The notes under the pieces: generated by a model | The model's input: the letters and a program-made list of their open reading frames with translations, nothing else | Database searches by the model: none | Told to the model about the DNA's origin: nothing | Made by a program: the position numbers and the translations under genes | Assembly: GCA_009746045.1 (NCBI GenBank) | Contig: RPFO01000080.1 | Location: forward strand, 7,092,244-7,156,243 | Origin: Mesostigma viride | Lineage: Eukaryota > Streptophyta > Mesostigmatophyceae > Mesostigmatales > Mesostigmataceae | Length of the DNA: 64,000 nucleotides | Reading direction: 5' to 3' | Shown here: positions 18,880-29,271 of the stretch, one piece after another | Position numbering within the stretch: the first letter of the stretch is position 1 | Layout of the letters: each line of letters starts with the position of its first letter

Positions 18880-20872
18880 TGTTCGCTACTCGCCGCCTCA
18901 TGGAAGAACTGCACCGCCTCCAGCCTGGTGAGTCCCCTCTGCACTTTGTTCTGGTGTCCAGACTTCATCAAAGCCTTCGATTCAGTTTTCTGGTCTGCGC
19001 TGTGGGACATCCTCGCTCTGTTCCGAATCCCCCTCCCCCTTATTGCTGTCATCCTCAACCTGTATGAAGGGTCCACCACCTCGGTGCGCACTTCCTACAG
19101 GACCACGCCACCATGCCCTTTACAGAAGGGTGTGTGGCAGGGCTGTGTGCTCTCGCCACACCCGTGTTCATTGTTGTGGTCGAATATGAATGATTCAGGC
19201 GCGCAAGCGGTTTACTTGCATTGTGGGTAGGGAACCAGGGGTGAAGGTCACAAATAAATTCTGGCATGGCGGAGCGGACACGGAGATTCGGCTAGCAGAA
19301 ATCATCTATGCGGACGACACCTGCCCTCTTCGAAGACACTGGGCACGTGCATGCAGACGTGGCTGGACTGCCTCGCCATCGAGGCCCGAGCGGTGGGGCT
19401 CGAGTTCAGCAAGAAGACCGAGGCCCTGGCAGTTGGGCTCACTCAGCCACCGCCGGACCTCTTTCTCCTCGATGGCTCTCGAGTCCGGTACCGGGACCGC
19501 GTCAAGTTGCTGGGTAGCTTACTCCCCAGCTGCGAGGCCGATGTGGACCACCGTATCTCCCTCGCCTGGCACGCTTTACGCCAATCAATACAGGGCCCTG
19601 TGGCGCAAGGCCCCTCAGTGGGCAAGGTAGAGAAACAGGAACTGTTAAAGGTCCTGGTCCTCCCTGTTCTCACGTACGGGACGAGACGTGGACCCTCACA
19701 GCCGACCTTGCCAAAAAGCTGGACGGCGCGGTCACCACTGAACATGCTGCGGTCCATGCATTTTTCGTGTAGGCTACCCTGCTCATGTCCGCAGTGAGGA
19801 CGTACTTGTACCTCGGCATGCCATACATCACCAGCACCATTAAGCACGACAACACCCTCTTCGAGGACACTGGGCACGTGCAGACATGGCTTGACTGCCT
19901 GGCTATCGAGGCCCGTGCAGTGGGGCTTGAGGTCAGCAAGAAGACAGAGGCCCTGGTGGTTGGGCTCACCCACTCACCGCCACCCCTCTATCTCCTCGAC
20001 GGCTCTCGAGTCCTGTATCGGGACCGCGTCAAGCTGCTGGGCAGCCTGCTCCCCAGCTGCGAGGTTGATGTGGACCATCGCATCTCCCTCGCCTGGCACG
20101 CTTTACGCCAGTACCGGGCCCTGTGGCGCAAGCCCCTGGGCAAGATCGAGAAACAGGACCTGTTCAAGGTCCTCGTCCTTCCTGTTCTCACGTATGGGGC
20201 CGAAACGTGGACCCTCACCGCCGACCTGGCCCGCAAGCTGGACGGCGCGGTCACCAACATGCTGCGTTCCATTTTCAGAGTAGGATATGCTGCTCATGTC
20301 CGCAATGAGGACCTGTACCAGGGCATCCCATATATCACCAGCACCATTAAGCAGCGACGCCTGCAGCTAGTAGGGCACCTAGCTCGCACCAACCAGGTAG
20401 ACACCTCACGTGGCCCCCCCGCAGGACTGCGACCAGCTCAGCCTGGCCGGCACCTCCTGACGTGGGCCGGGCCCAGTGATGTTAGACGCCGCAAGGCCCG
20501 CACCATCAAAGAACAGCTAGTATAGAGGACATGGGGGGCCTAGGAGGCCTCTCCGTGATTTGGAAGAAGATGATGGACAAGGCCAAGTGGGCCCAGGTCA
20601 TAGAGGACAACGAGCCCCCCCCTGTGGGGAAGCGCCCGCGTGTGCAAACCCGTGGGAGGCACGCCAGACAGCTCCCCTAGTAGGGCAGCGTGAGGCTGTC
20701 TAGATAGATGTTGTAGCTAGAATGCTCTTAGATAGATGTTGTATAGGTAGCTGATGTAGATAGATTAGACCGGTAGGACTGTTTGCACCCATCCATCCAT
20801 CCATCGGGGTTAATGGTCCGTGACTCCCCAACGGGAGCAAGAGTCTAATTAATTAATTAATTAATTAATTAA
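18880..20872 (+). mobile_element. 5'-truncated RTE-like LINE with an internal duplication
   Basis: The copy starts inside the RT domain (FATRRLMEELHRLQPGESPL) and runs to a 3' end with the CTCCC-CAAC-GGGAG hairpin (20824-20837) and a TTAATTAA tail. Text matches the LINE at 51.9-55.9 kb, including the C-terminal YGAETWTLTADLARKLDGAV segment. Frames shift several times. The part from the catalytic YADD region to the C-terminal region occurs twice (about 19310-19848 and 19849-20345). Confidence 0.85.
19785..20525 (+). pseudogene. RTE-like RT, C-terminal half
   Basis: A 246-residue open frame from just before DNTLFEDTGHVQTWL to the C-terminal end of the element. It includes the thumb/connection text SRVLYRDRVKLLGSLLPSCE, TYGAETWTLTADLARK and QRRLQLVGHLARTNQ. 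It lacks the catalytic motifs A and B, so it cannot be an active enzyme. It continues past a stop at 20523 into sequence matching the last residues of the family (about 20530-20680). Confidence 0.75.
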
Positions 20873-21245
20873 GCAGCGGCGCCTGCAGCTAACTTAGGGC
20901 ACTTAGCTCGATCGCACCAACCAGGTAGACACATCACGGGGCCCCCCCGCAGGACTGCGACCAGCTCAGCCTGGCCGGCACCAGTTCTCACGTGGGCCGG
21001 GCCCCCCAATGCTAGACGCCGCAAGGCCCGCACCTTCAAAGAACAGCCAGTCAGTAGAGGACATGGGGGGGCTAGGCCTCTCCGTGATTTGGAACAAGAT
21101 GATGGACAAGGCCAAGTGGGCCCAGGTCATAGAGGACAACGAAGACCCTCCCGTGGGGAAGCGCCCGCGTGTACACGCGTTTACAAACGTTTGCAAACGC
21201 GGGAAGCATGCTAGACAACTGACCCCTAGGGTAGAGGGCATGCAC
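20873..21245 (+). mobile_element. RTE-like LINE 3' fragment
   Basis: A second, shorter copy joined directly to the tail of the previous one. It begins at the segment coding RRLQL and includes GLSVIWNKMMDKAKWAQVIE and PVGKRPRVHAF. It has stops and no hairpin/tail of its own. Confidence 0.75.
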
Positions 21246-21282
21246 CATAGATATAGTAGAGCTACTATGGTCCGGAGCGCGA

Positions 21283-22005
21283 GCACGGCGGGGTTAGCAC
21301 GGGTTACCGCCTGGCTGACCTGATTTATGCGGACGACAGCACCCTCATCGCGCGCCCCGAGCACATTCAGACCTGGCTGGACTCTCTGGGCCTGGAGGCG
21401 AGGGCGGTGGGGTTGGAGATTAGTGTCAAAACTGAGGCGATGTGATTGGGGCCTCCAGTCGCGCCCACCGCTGCCGCGCCTGCTCGACGTGACAGAGGTC
21501 CCGTTCCGCGATCGCTTGAAACTGTTGGGGAGCATGCCCCCTGACACCGCCGACGATGTGGACATCCGCATCGGCCTGGCCTGGGCTAGGCTTCGTTCGC
21601 TCACTGACACCTACTGGCGTTCCAAGGGCCGGCTGGGCGAGCACTGCAAGCGCATGCTCTTCAAGGTACTCGTCCTCACGGTGCTCACGTAGGGCGCCGA
21701 GGCGTGGACACTCACGGAAACACTGGCAGCTAAGCTAGACGGCACGGTTTACAGGATATGCTCCGACAGGTCCTGCACGTAGGGTTTTCCAAGCGTAGGT
21801 CATAATTAGAGTCTTTGTATCAGGGTATGCCTCGTATTTCGGACGAGATTAGGCAGCGTAGGATAGCATTTGTAGGACATCTTGCTCGCACCAGCCAGGT
21901 CGACACCGCCCTTGGTCTGGCCGGCCCCCAGCGGCTCGGCCAACAAGGGCGGCATATTTTGACCTGGCCTAGCCCCAAGAACATTCCTATAAAAGGGTAG
22001 GGAAA
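21283..22005 (+). mobile_element. Diverged RTE-like RT fragment
   Basis: The frame RLADLIYADDSTLIARPEHI starts at the RT catalytic motif (YADD) and is followed by broken text of the same family (GLEARAVGLEI, KRMLFKVLVLTVLT, then RQRRIAFVGHLARTSQ). It differs more from the 52-kb LINE than the 18.9-kb copy does, so it is an older or sister family. It is 5'-truncated. Confidence 0.75.
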
Positions 22006-22089
22006 CATGCCATGAACTACATCCAGATGTTGCTGGCCGACCTAGTGGTCCCAGCCCAGTTTGAACACCGCATCCACTCTCTGCTACAT

Positions 22090-22261
22090 ATACTCCCAAC
22101 ACGAGCCACGAGCCACGAGGTAGCCATGGCTGACGGCGGAGCTCATAACCGCTTTCACGTTTGCATGAGCACCGAATTGAGCCGTGAATATCACAGTCGA
22201 CGCGTCTTTCTACGACGCACATGCTGATTATTATAACTTTCCTAAGCTATTACGCAATATT
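22090..22261 (+). promoter_or_regulatory. Conserved LINE 5' leader (copy 2)
   Basis: This holds the same ordered phrases as the minus-strand leader at 6795-6945: CACGAGGTAGCCATGGCTGA, CGGCGGAGCTCATAAC, CACGTTTGCATGAGCACCGA, and AAGCTATTACGCAATATT just before an ORF1-like ATG at 22262. Confidence 0.55.
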
Positions 22262-23592
22262 ATGTCGAGCAAACGCATGCAACTCGACAAATCGCAGTTT
22301 GGAAGCTGCGATCAGAGCCAAGCAAATTATACGCCTGCAGCTCCGGCTGCAGCTTCGCCTCCCGGCCTCCCAGGCAGCGGTGACCCTAGCCAAGCGTGAA
22401 CATTAGTGGTTCACTCGGCTGCTCCCGCGGCCTCGCCATCGGCCTCGCCATGCAGACCCTAAACGCAGCCGCTCATCCTTTCCACGCGAACCACCACGTT
22501 TCAATCTCCACTCCTTCCATGCCGACGATAACGACTGGTACAACATTACATTTCTCCGGCCGGTCACGGCTCTGCATTGCATTTTCTTTGGGGACTACGC
22601 CTCGCTAAGTTCTTGAGCTGTGCCTCCACCTTGATCACAGCATCCGCCGCCTATACTGGAATTTGACGGCACTGATTTTAAACAGAGCCGCGACCTGCTG
22701 CTGACGGGCTTTTACCCCCGGCCCGAGCTTCAGCACATGATTCTCTGTTCCCTGCTGACGAAGTCTGACGGCGAGATCTGGGCCCCCACCATCTCCGCAG
22801 CCACATACCGCTCCATCCTCACGGAAGCCTTTCAGCAGCACGTGACCCCCCTTGCCGCAGATGTGGCGGCATGCAATGGGCGGCACGCTGGCTGCTGAGC
22901 TCCCTCACATTTCCACCACCGTCAACTCCACCTCCACCCTCCTCGCCTCCACCTCCACTGCCACCTCCACCTCCATGCACCGCCGACATCAAAGCCCAGC
23001 TCCTCGACATCGACCAGCGTCTTAAGGATAATGCCATCGCTATCGAGGTCCTGCAGAACACCGCAGGCCTCACCGCCCAGGCAGTGAAGGACATTGCCGC
23101 CAAGCCAGCCCCAGCTGGCCTGGCCGGCGATGCTCCTCCCATCACGACCTGGGCGGACATGCTTAAGCAACACACCACCTCCACCACCTCCGCCATCGCA
23201 GCCCAGCTCCAGCGGCAGACGCTTGACCTCCGCGAGGAGGCCGAGCTCGCCAAGCGCAGCCTCAACACCATACTCAAGAACTTCGACATGGAGGATTAAG
23301 GTGAGAATTCCGAGAAGCTTGCACGTGCGTTTGAGAGCAAAATCCTTGCACGCATGGGCCTTCTTGGTGAGACCGCCCACCGCCTCCCCCGCGCGCGGGG
23401 TAAGGCAGGGGCGCCTCCGCTTCTTCTCATCTTTGAGAGCCCAGCGGACAAGATTTCGTTTCTCAGACGCCGCAAGCGGCCGATCGAGAACACTCCCTTC
23501 ACCGTGGACGACGACTTGACCCTGGCGCAGCAACAACGGCGACGGCCGGAGCTATGGCCGACCTACCTCCAGCTCCGGCAGACCAAGGCGGG

Positions 23593-24166
23593 TGTTACGT
23601 CGCGTAACTTTTGTTGTTGTTACGGACGTAAATTAGGTCCCTTGTTGCCTCAGCCATTCCGGAGCAGTTCGCTGACTTTCCTAGGCTTACGTGTAGTAAG
23701 GACCTTTTGGCCGGTCGGTACCGGGCCTTGTGACGTGGCACTTGTACAGTATGGTGGTTCGGTGCAGTCGCGCCGCGCTGCGTACTTTAGTAGTGGTCCT
23801 TTTATCCTGCGTGTGAACCTTGTGGACGTGCGTTGGTCCTGTGTGCGAGGGTCGATGTCGGCCCGAGCATACACGCCTGTCGGCGATCATTTATGCAGCA
23901 GTTGTCCTTCGTGAATGGCACTCGGCGTGTGTTAAATGAATTAACACATATAGGCTTGGGTCACGGCAGTGTAGTATTGTTTCCTTCGTAGTACCCTGGT
24001 TTTATTCGGTATATGGCGTATTATAAGGGAATGCATTGAGAAGCAGCGTCGTCGCGTCCTAGGTCTTATAGCCAATATAGCTCCTCACTCCTCGGTAGGT
24101 GCCTCATCACTAGTTTAGGTAAGGTTAGGCGAGATGTTTGGGATAGAGTCGAGCCAGGACGTAACA
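23593..24166 (+). repeat. 5' LTR
   Basis: 574 bp, compared by eye with 36181-36754 and found identical. It begins TGTTACGTC and ends GACGTAACA (9-bp terminal inverted repeat). Small frames inside it are not genes. Confidence 0.95.
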
Positions 24167-24167
24167 A

Positions 24168-24183
24168 TGGTAGCGGAGGTTTA
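24168..24183 (+). promoter_or_regulatory. Primer binding site (initiator Met tRNA type)
   Basis: One base after the LTR comes TGGTAGCGGAGGTTTA. The first 12 bases differ at one position from the complement of a typical eukaryotic initiator-tRNA 3' end (TGGTAGCAGAGG), the common primer of Ty3/gypsy elements. Confidence 0.75.
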
Positions 24184-24808
24184 GGTAGACGCGACGAAGT
24201 TCCCTTGCAACCCTATACGCCAGAGGCCTTCCGCGGCCAGGGCACAGAAGAAGACAACCTCTTGACAGGTAATGGGCGGGTCGCCGTCAAGCTAGGGGGG
24301 TAGTGCTGCCCGATTCGGGACACGCCCTGCCTAGAAGTTAGACCTGCTCAAAGCGGATGAACTCCTCACGTAGCTAGTTCCTTTTCCTTTTCCTTCTGTT
24401 TGTGCATTTCCTTGCTGGGTGCTGTTTGACGTTAGCTAGTGGGTTTGACGGTTCAATAGTGATGGATAGTGGGACGATTAGCGTCCCTTTAGACTACACC
24501 TCTTTTCCGTGCACGCTGCTGCGTTTTCTTATATGCTCGTTAGCTCTAGGCGAGCATCATAGATGCTTTGTGGGGGGGGGAGGAGAGGTAGGACCTCCTC
24601 CACCTCAAGTGCCTCCTATCCGTTCATTAGGAATCGGCTAGAATAGGAAAGTGCCTAGGAATAGATTCGGCTAGTCGCCGATGCTAGAACGTTGTTCATC
24701 GCCTTCCACTCTCTTTTACGCTTGGATGTATATGCCTATGTTTAGACCCTTGTGGTTGGTGTTGTACCCCACAGCAGGAGTTCCTCGGCTACGGCGTTGG
24801 TCATCGAC

Positions 24809-26418
24809 AGAGTGCAATCATACGCCGTATAATACGGTATAATACGGTATAATACGTAATACGCTGGCTTTGAGCGTATGATTCATACGTTATAATACGT
24901 TTTAGCGTATAATGACGTATAATACCGTATTATACCGTATGATGCCGTGTTTTCCGCTTTTTTTTTACGTTTTGCGCGGCTAGGATGCCAGAACGACAGG
25001 GCAACGATTTGAAGCCACAGATTTCGTATCTCTACTATAAGTACTGACCCGTCTGAACTTTCACAATTCGACGCGATCTTATTTTGACATTGTGGTGCAC
25101 AGTGCGCGCACCGTGCGGAGGTGGCCATGGCGACGTGCGTTCCGTTAAAATATGGCTAATCCGGCGGGCGACAGGCGAAAAAATTAAGCCGATGGTTAAA
25201 AGTGATGTTCTATTATGATGTTTCATAGCAAGATCTGCACTATTTGCAAATTCGCTGCCTTTGTTGGTACAGATTTGCACGGGGGTCTCATCCAACAATT
25301 TGGCCGCGATGAATAATCTAGCATGTGTGCCTGCGACGGTAGAACTCGATATTCGTGGGTTATTTTGATGCAGCAAGAGCCGTTTAGTAACGGACACCAT
25401 GAAAATAACCTAAGCATCTTCGATCTGCGGCCATTTCCTGTCATTTCTAAAATGATTTCGTTCAGGCCTGCGCGATCCGCGGTTAATCCATCCATGGCTG
25501 GCTGGCTTTTCTTGCGCGCCTGGGTAGGAAATAATGCCGGCCGTGGTACGTTGATTTGCCGCATGTCACCGCCCAGTCTGTTTGCGCTCTTAATGAACCT
25601 GGCATGAAACTTTTTGCGCCGTTTCTGGGTTTTTCTTGCTATTTTGTTCTCCACTTGTTGCAGTTGTGCTATCAGATTTTCCGCAGCTTTCAATGGTTTT
25701 CCTTACGCTGCGTATGCCATGCTTCCTAAAGCTACCCAGAATTGATCGGGCAGTTATCTGGCTTTGCTACGCTTCCTGTATGGAGGTTTTCACACGGTAG
25801 ACATTCTATATTGCGTAGTCAAGGACCCTAGCTGCCTGGGAGCGGCATCACCGTTGCAAGGAGCTGGCGAGCTCATAGACGCCTGTCATGCTCTTCAGCC
25901 TGCTGGAAAACAAGGTTGTTGTATGGAAGGTGAGAATATGTGAGTTACTTATTATCACATCCCCACCTGTTTAGCCATGTTTAACATGTTGGCCCCTTGC
26001 TGGCCCACTGCACGGTCCCCTAGTTATTGCTGGCCTTTTTACCATATATAATTACTTGCATCAAAGTGAAGGCACCCAAGTAAACATAACCAATATAAAG
26101 CCACATATATACAGTTATACACATGCACACAATTATGCATGCGCACGTTTACATTCTCAGTATTACATGCAATATATCGATCGTGTCCACAATATCCACC
26201 GTATAGAGTATAGCCGAGGGTAGGGCAACCTTGGATTATGTCCAAAACAGTGTTAAAAACATGTGGATTGATGGTGGGTGTCTTAAAATGTGTAAAATCA
26301 GAGTATTCTGAGTGTGTCCGTACGAAAACGTATAATACCGTATTATACCGTATTATACCGTATTATACATTATACTCCACCGTGACCGTATAACGCGTAT
26401 AACGTACGATTGCACTCT
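24809..26418. mobile_element. Mutator-like non-autonomous DNA transposon
   Basis: A 1,610-bp element with termini AGAGTGCAATCATACG and, at the other end, CGTACGATTGCACTCT. It is flanked by perfect 10-bp copies of GGTCATCGAC (24799-24808, 26419-26428), a duplication length typical of Mutator-like elements. The subterminal regions are packed with CGTATAATACGG-type repeats on both sides. A minus-strand frame at 25693-25223 has a basic N-terminal stretch but no recognised transposase motif. It is inserted in the gag leader of the LTR element, and its removal gives an open phase (TALVIDDHLGAIFQ). Confidence 0.85.
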
Positions 26419-26429
26419 GGTCATCGACG

Positions 26430-27630
26430 ACCATTTGGGCGCCATCTTTCAACGACTCCCATATCAGTGTCTACTATTGCCTATGAAACCTGATCGGTCT
26501 TCCCCTACCCCTGCCTTCAAGGTACAAGGTAACCCTACTGATACCCCTAAGGTTAGGGCTGCCCAGCAACGGGCCAGTGAGCCAATACGTCCTCCCCCTG
26601 TCACTATACTTCTACCCTTCCTGCAGCCCCTACCTCTGGTGCTGTACCCCCAAGACGTTCTTTTCCTGCTCCTCTTGCTCGCCCTTCGGTAGATAGCCTT
26701 GTTTTGGTTTCACTACCTCCATCTCCCCCTCGTCCTACGGTGTCATCCTCCTCTAGTGTAGATACTCCTCTCACCTTAGAGTTTGGCTCCCTATCCATTA
26801 CTGTTATTAAAAAGGATTGATTTTACTTGTTTTCCTCTCTTAGGACATTAAAAGTTTTTCCTTTTTGCTTTCCTTGCTTTAAATTAGGGCGTTGTCCTCC
26901 TCCTTATTGCAACCTTAATTGTTTTTCCTCAAACTGAACATGGATCTAGTGGGTGGAGAGATGTCACCTATACCTACCACTAATAATTCTAATAATGCCA
27001 ACAACAATAACAATAATAATAATAATAACAATCGTCGTCCCTCTGTCACCCCTCCTACCTATGAACAACGTATGCAAGTCGGATTTAGTGATGACCCTTC
27101 CCTTACCTTGAACCAGGCCCCTGCCCCTCTTGCAACCTTGGCTCAACCCCCCAGCAGGCCCTCACTAACTAACAATGTTTCTAGGCCTCCTTCCCACCCT
27201 GTGCCTTCCATGCCTGCTTTTAACACGGGTCGTGCCTCTGCCCCTGTCGGCCCTTCTGGACGCCCTAGTGCAGTTCCCTTTTATCCACCTGCTTCCTGGT
27301 CCTACCCTGATACGGCCTATGAGGCAGCCCAGGTCCTACCCGTGTGGCTGATTTAGAAGTTAATAGTGATTTCAGCACCATGCCCCTAGATGATAGAAAT
27401 TATGATCATTTTGCCTACTCCTCTCTCCGTGAGCAATATACTGTCCCCTTCTCCTATGGGCACCAGTCTGAAACGGTGGCCCCTTCTCGACCCCTACCCA
27501 AAACCTTTCCTCTTCCTTCCTTCTATCCCGCTTATGTAGCAGTGGAAGATAGTGGCCCTATGGGAAAAACTGACTCTTCGAATCCCCCTAAGCCTCCTGC
27601 TCTTCCCCTCTTTGCTAACCTTCCCAATTA
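26430..27630 (+). CDS. LTR element gag region, N-terminal part
   Basis: Pro/Ser/Thr-rich frames (26435-26692, 26919-27356, 27344-27631) read as a low-complexity gag N-terminal region. One contains an Asn run (about 26990-27030) before PTYEQRMQVGFSDDP. Frames change near 26690, 26900 and 27350. No fold can be assigned. Position and composition, upstream of a capsid-like stretch, support the call. Confidence 0.5.
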
Positions 27631-27639
27631 GCTGGATGT

Positions 27640-28648
27640 CAAGTCTACCCCTCAACAGTTTTTCACTTTTATTATGTTGCTTACCCAGAACACAGAGTCG
27701 TGGCAGAATCATAATAGATGGCGTCTCTCTGATGCTGTTTTAGTCCCTCACTATCTTACTACCTGTATTACCCCTGAGCTTGCCAACCTCATCCAGTGTG
27801 AATCCTTGGCCTCTCATGCCTACCCTAACTCAGTAGCAGGATTGTTTTAGCGGTTAGAGAGCCATTTAGTAGTCCCTCCTGATGCAGATTGGCAGGATAG
27901 ATTAGCCTTTGGTACTTTGCAGCAAGGTACTAAACCGTTTAAGGAATATATGAAAGAACTTGATGCACAGATGGTACGAATTAGGGATTTGTCGGGCGCA
28001 GAAGTACGTGCTCGTTTCCTTCAAGGCCTCAGTAGACCCTTATTACGTGAGGTAAAACGCCAGTTCTCTGCCTACCGTTTCACTGATCTGCCCCTCAAGC
28101 ATGTGCGACAACGTCTATTAAAGAGTAGCAGATTTCTTTACCACTCCTCTTCCTACCCATCTCCTCCGTGTTGCTGATTGCATGCATGTATGCTCATGCT
28201 CCTTTGTGTACTAGGGTTCATAACCTTGTCCTCACTCCTGAAGAAGAATAGGCATATGTAGAAGAATTCGATATTTGCGTTACAGATATATCTGCATTGG
28301 ATGTGTCTCACATCTCGTGTTATCATTGTCATGAGGTGGGCCATCTTAAGGCGGAGTGCCCCAAGTTCCTTTCTGGTGCTCCCCCTCATCCCGATGCTCG
28401 CCCTCCTCGTACCCCTCAGCGTGCTCCTATTCGTCCCACTCCAGGACGCATTCCCTCAGCTACCCCTAGTAGGCTGAATGTTGTGCAGACAGGACCCTCA
28501 GGGTTCCCCTATGATAATCAGGCTCCTGCACCCTCTTCGCTCCCTCGCGACCCTCCAGCAGTGGCTTTTTCGCCAGGGACTTCTTCGGGGTTAGTCCCAA
28601 TGGATGTGGGGGGGAGGGGGAACAGTAGGCCTGTCAGCCGGGGGTAAC
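27640..28648 (+). CDS. Gag capsid-like region and CCHC zinc knuckle
   Basis: The capsid-like part includes WQDRLAFGTLQQGTKPFKEY and VRARFLQGLSRPLLREV (about 27890-28055), matching the helical retrotransposon gag pattern, with an in-frame TAG at about 27848 and a break near 28170. The zinc knuckle ISCYHCHEVGHLKAECPKF (C-x2-C-x4-H-x4-C) is coded at about 28312-28370. A Pro-rich tail follows to 28647. Family knowledge: gag proteins form the particle and bind the element RNA. Confidence 0.8.
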
Positions 28649-29209
28649 CTGGACAGGTCCTTAGATAGTACCCCAGATAATAATTTTTGCCTGCCTGCTT
28701 TCATAACTTCTGTAGGAGCTGAATCATCCCTACCCTTACGTGTTCGTCCTCTTATGTTTTGGAATGGTGGCTTAACCGTTCCCCACACTGTTGTAGACCC
28801 CTTCTTGCATGCTGATGAACTTTTGAATGTCTGTGTGTTAGTGGATAGCGGTGCGGCTAGCTCCTTTGTGAGCGAGGCCCTAGTTAGGCGTTTAGAACTA
28901 GTCCCTATCCCTCACACCAAGCCTGTCACTGTTCATTATGCTGACGGTCGCACCAGTCATTCCCCGGGTACGGTGTCCCTTCCCCTGGTCATACAAGGAC
29001 GTACTGTCAACCTGACGGCCACTATAGGCCCTATCACTACCGCTGATGTATTACTAGGATTAGATTGGCACCAGGATAATAAGATTACCATTAATTATGT
29101 TACCATGGTCATTTGGTTTCCAGATAGCTCTTACTGGGTACCAGAACGTCATTATAAAGTAGAAAATTTATCCTTGGTAGATATTACTCCTCGATCCTAC
29201 ACCTGTTGA
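28604..29209 (+). CDS. Retropepsin-like aspartic protease
   Basis: A 201-residue frame. The catalytic motif VLVDSGAASSFVSEALVRRL is coded at about 28836-28900, and the second conserved part TTADVLLGLDWHQDN at about 29035-29080, as in Ty3/gypsy proteases. It overlaps the end of the gag frame by about 45 bases in another frame. It is closed at its 3' side by a TTAA-flanked insertion at 29272. Confidence 0.85.
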   Translation: MWGGGGTVGLSAGGNLDRSLDSTPDNNFCLPAFITSVGAESSLPLRVRPLMFWNGGLTVPHTVVDPFLHADELLNVCVLVDSGAASSFVSEALVRRLELVPIPHTKPVTVHYADGRTSHSPGTVSLPLVIQGRTVNLTATIGPITTADVLLGLDWHQDNKITINYVTMVIWFPDSSYWVPERHYKVENLSLVDITPRSYTC

Positions 29210-29271
29210 TCCTCCTGTAAGACCTATACCTGAAGTATTAATGTCCAATGATGAGTTGCGATCTGAATTAA

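Noticed and set aside
22871-23299. Pro-rich frame considered as an extensin-like cell-wall protein
   Set aside because: The Pro run is short, and the frame lies between ORF1-type segments of a LINE, with a coiled coil typical of ORF1.
23650-23914. Identical open frames in both LTRs on both strands
   Set aside because: They come from LTR sequence identity. No domain, and LTRs of this type do not code for proteins.
25223-25693. 156-codon frame in the Mutator-like element considered as a transposase
   Set aside because: No DDE-type or zinc motif is visible; it is too short and has no matching copy elsewhere in the window.
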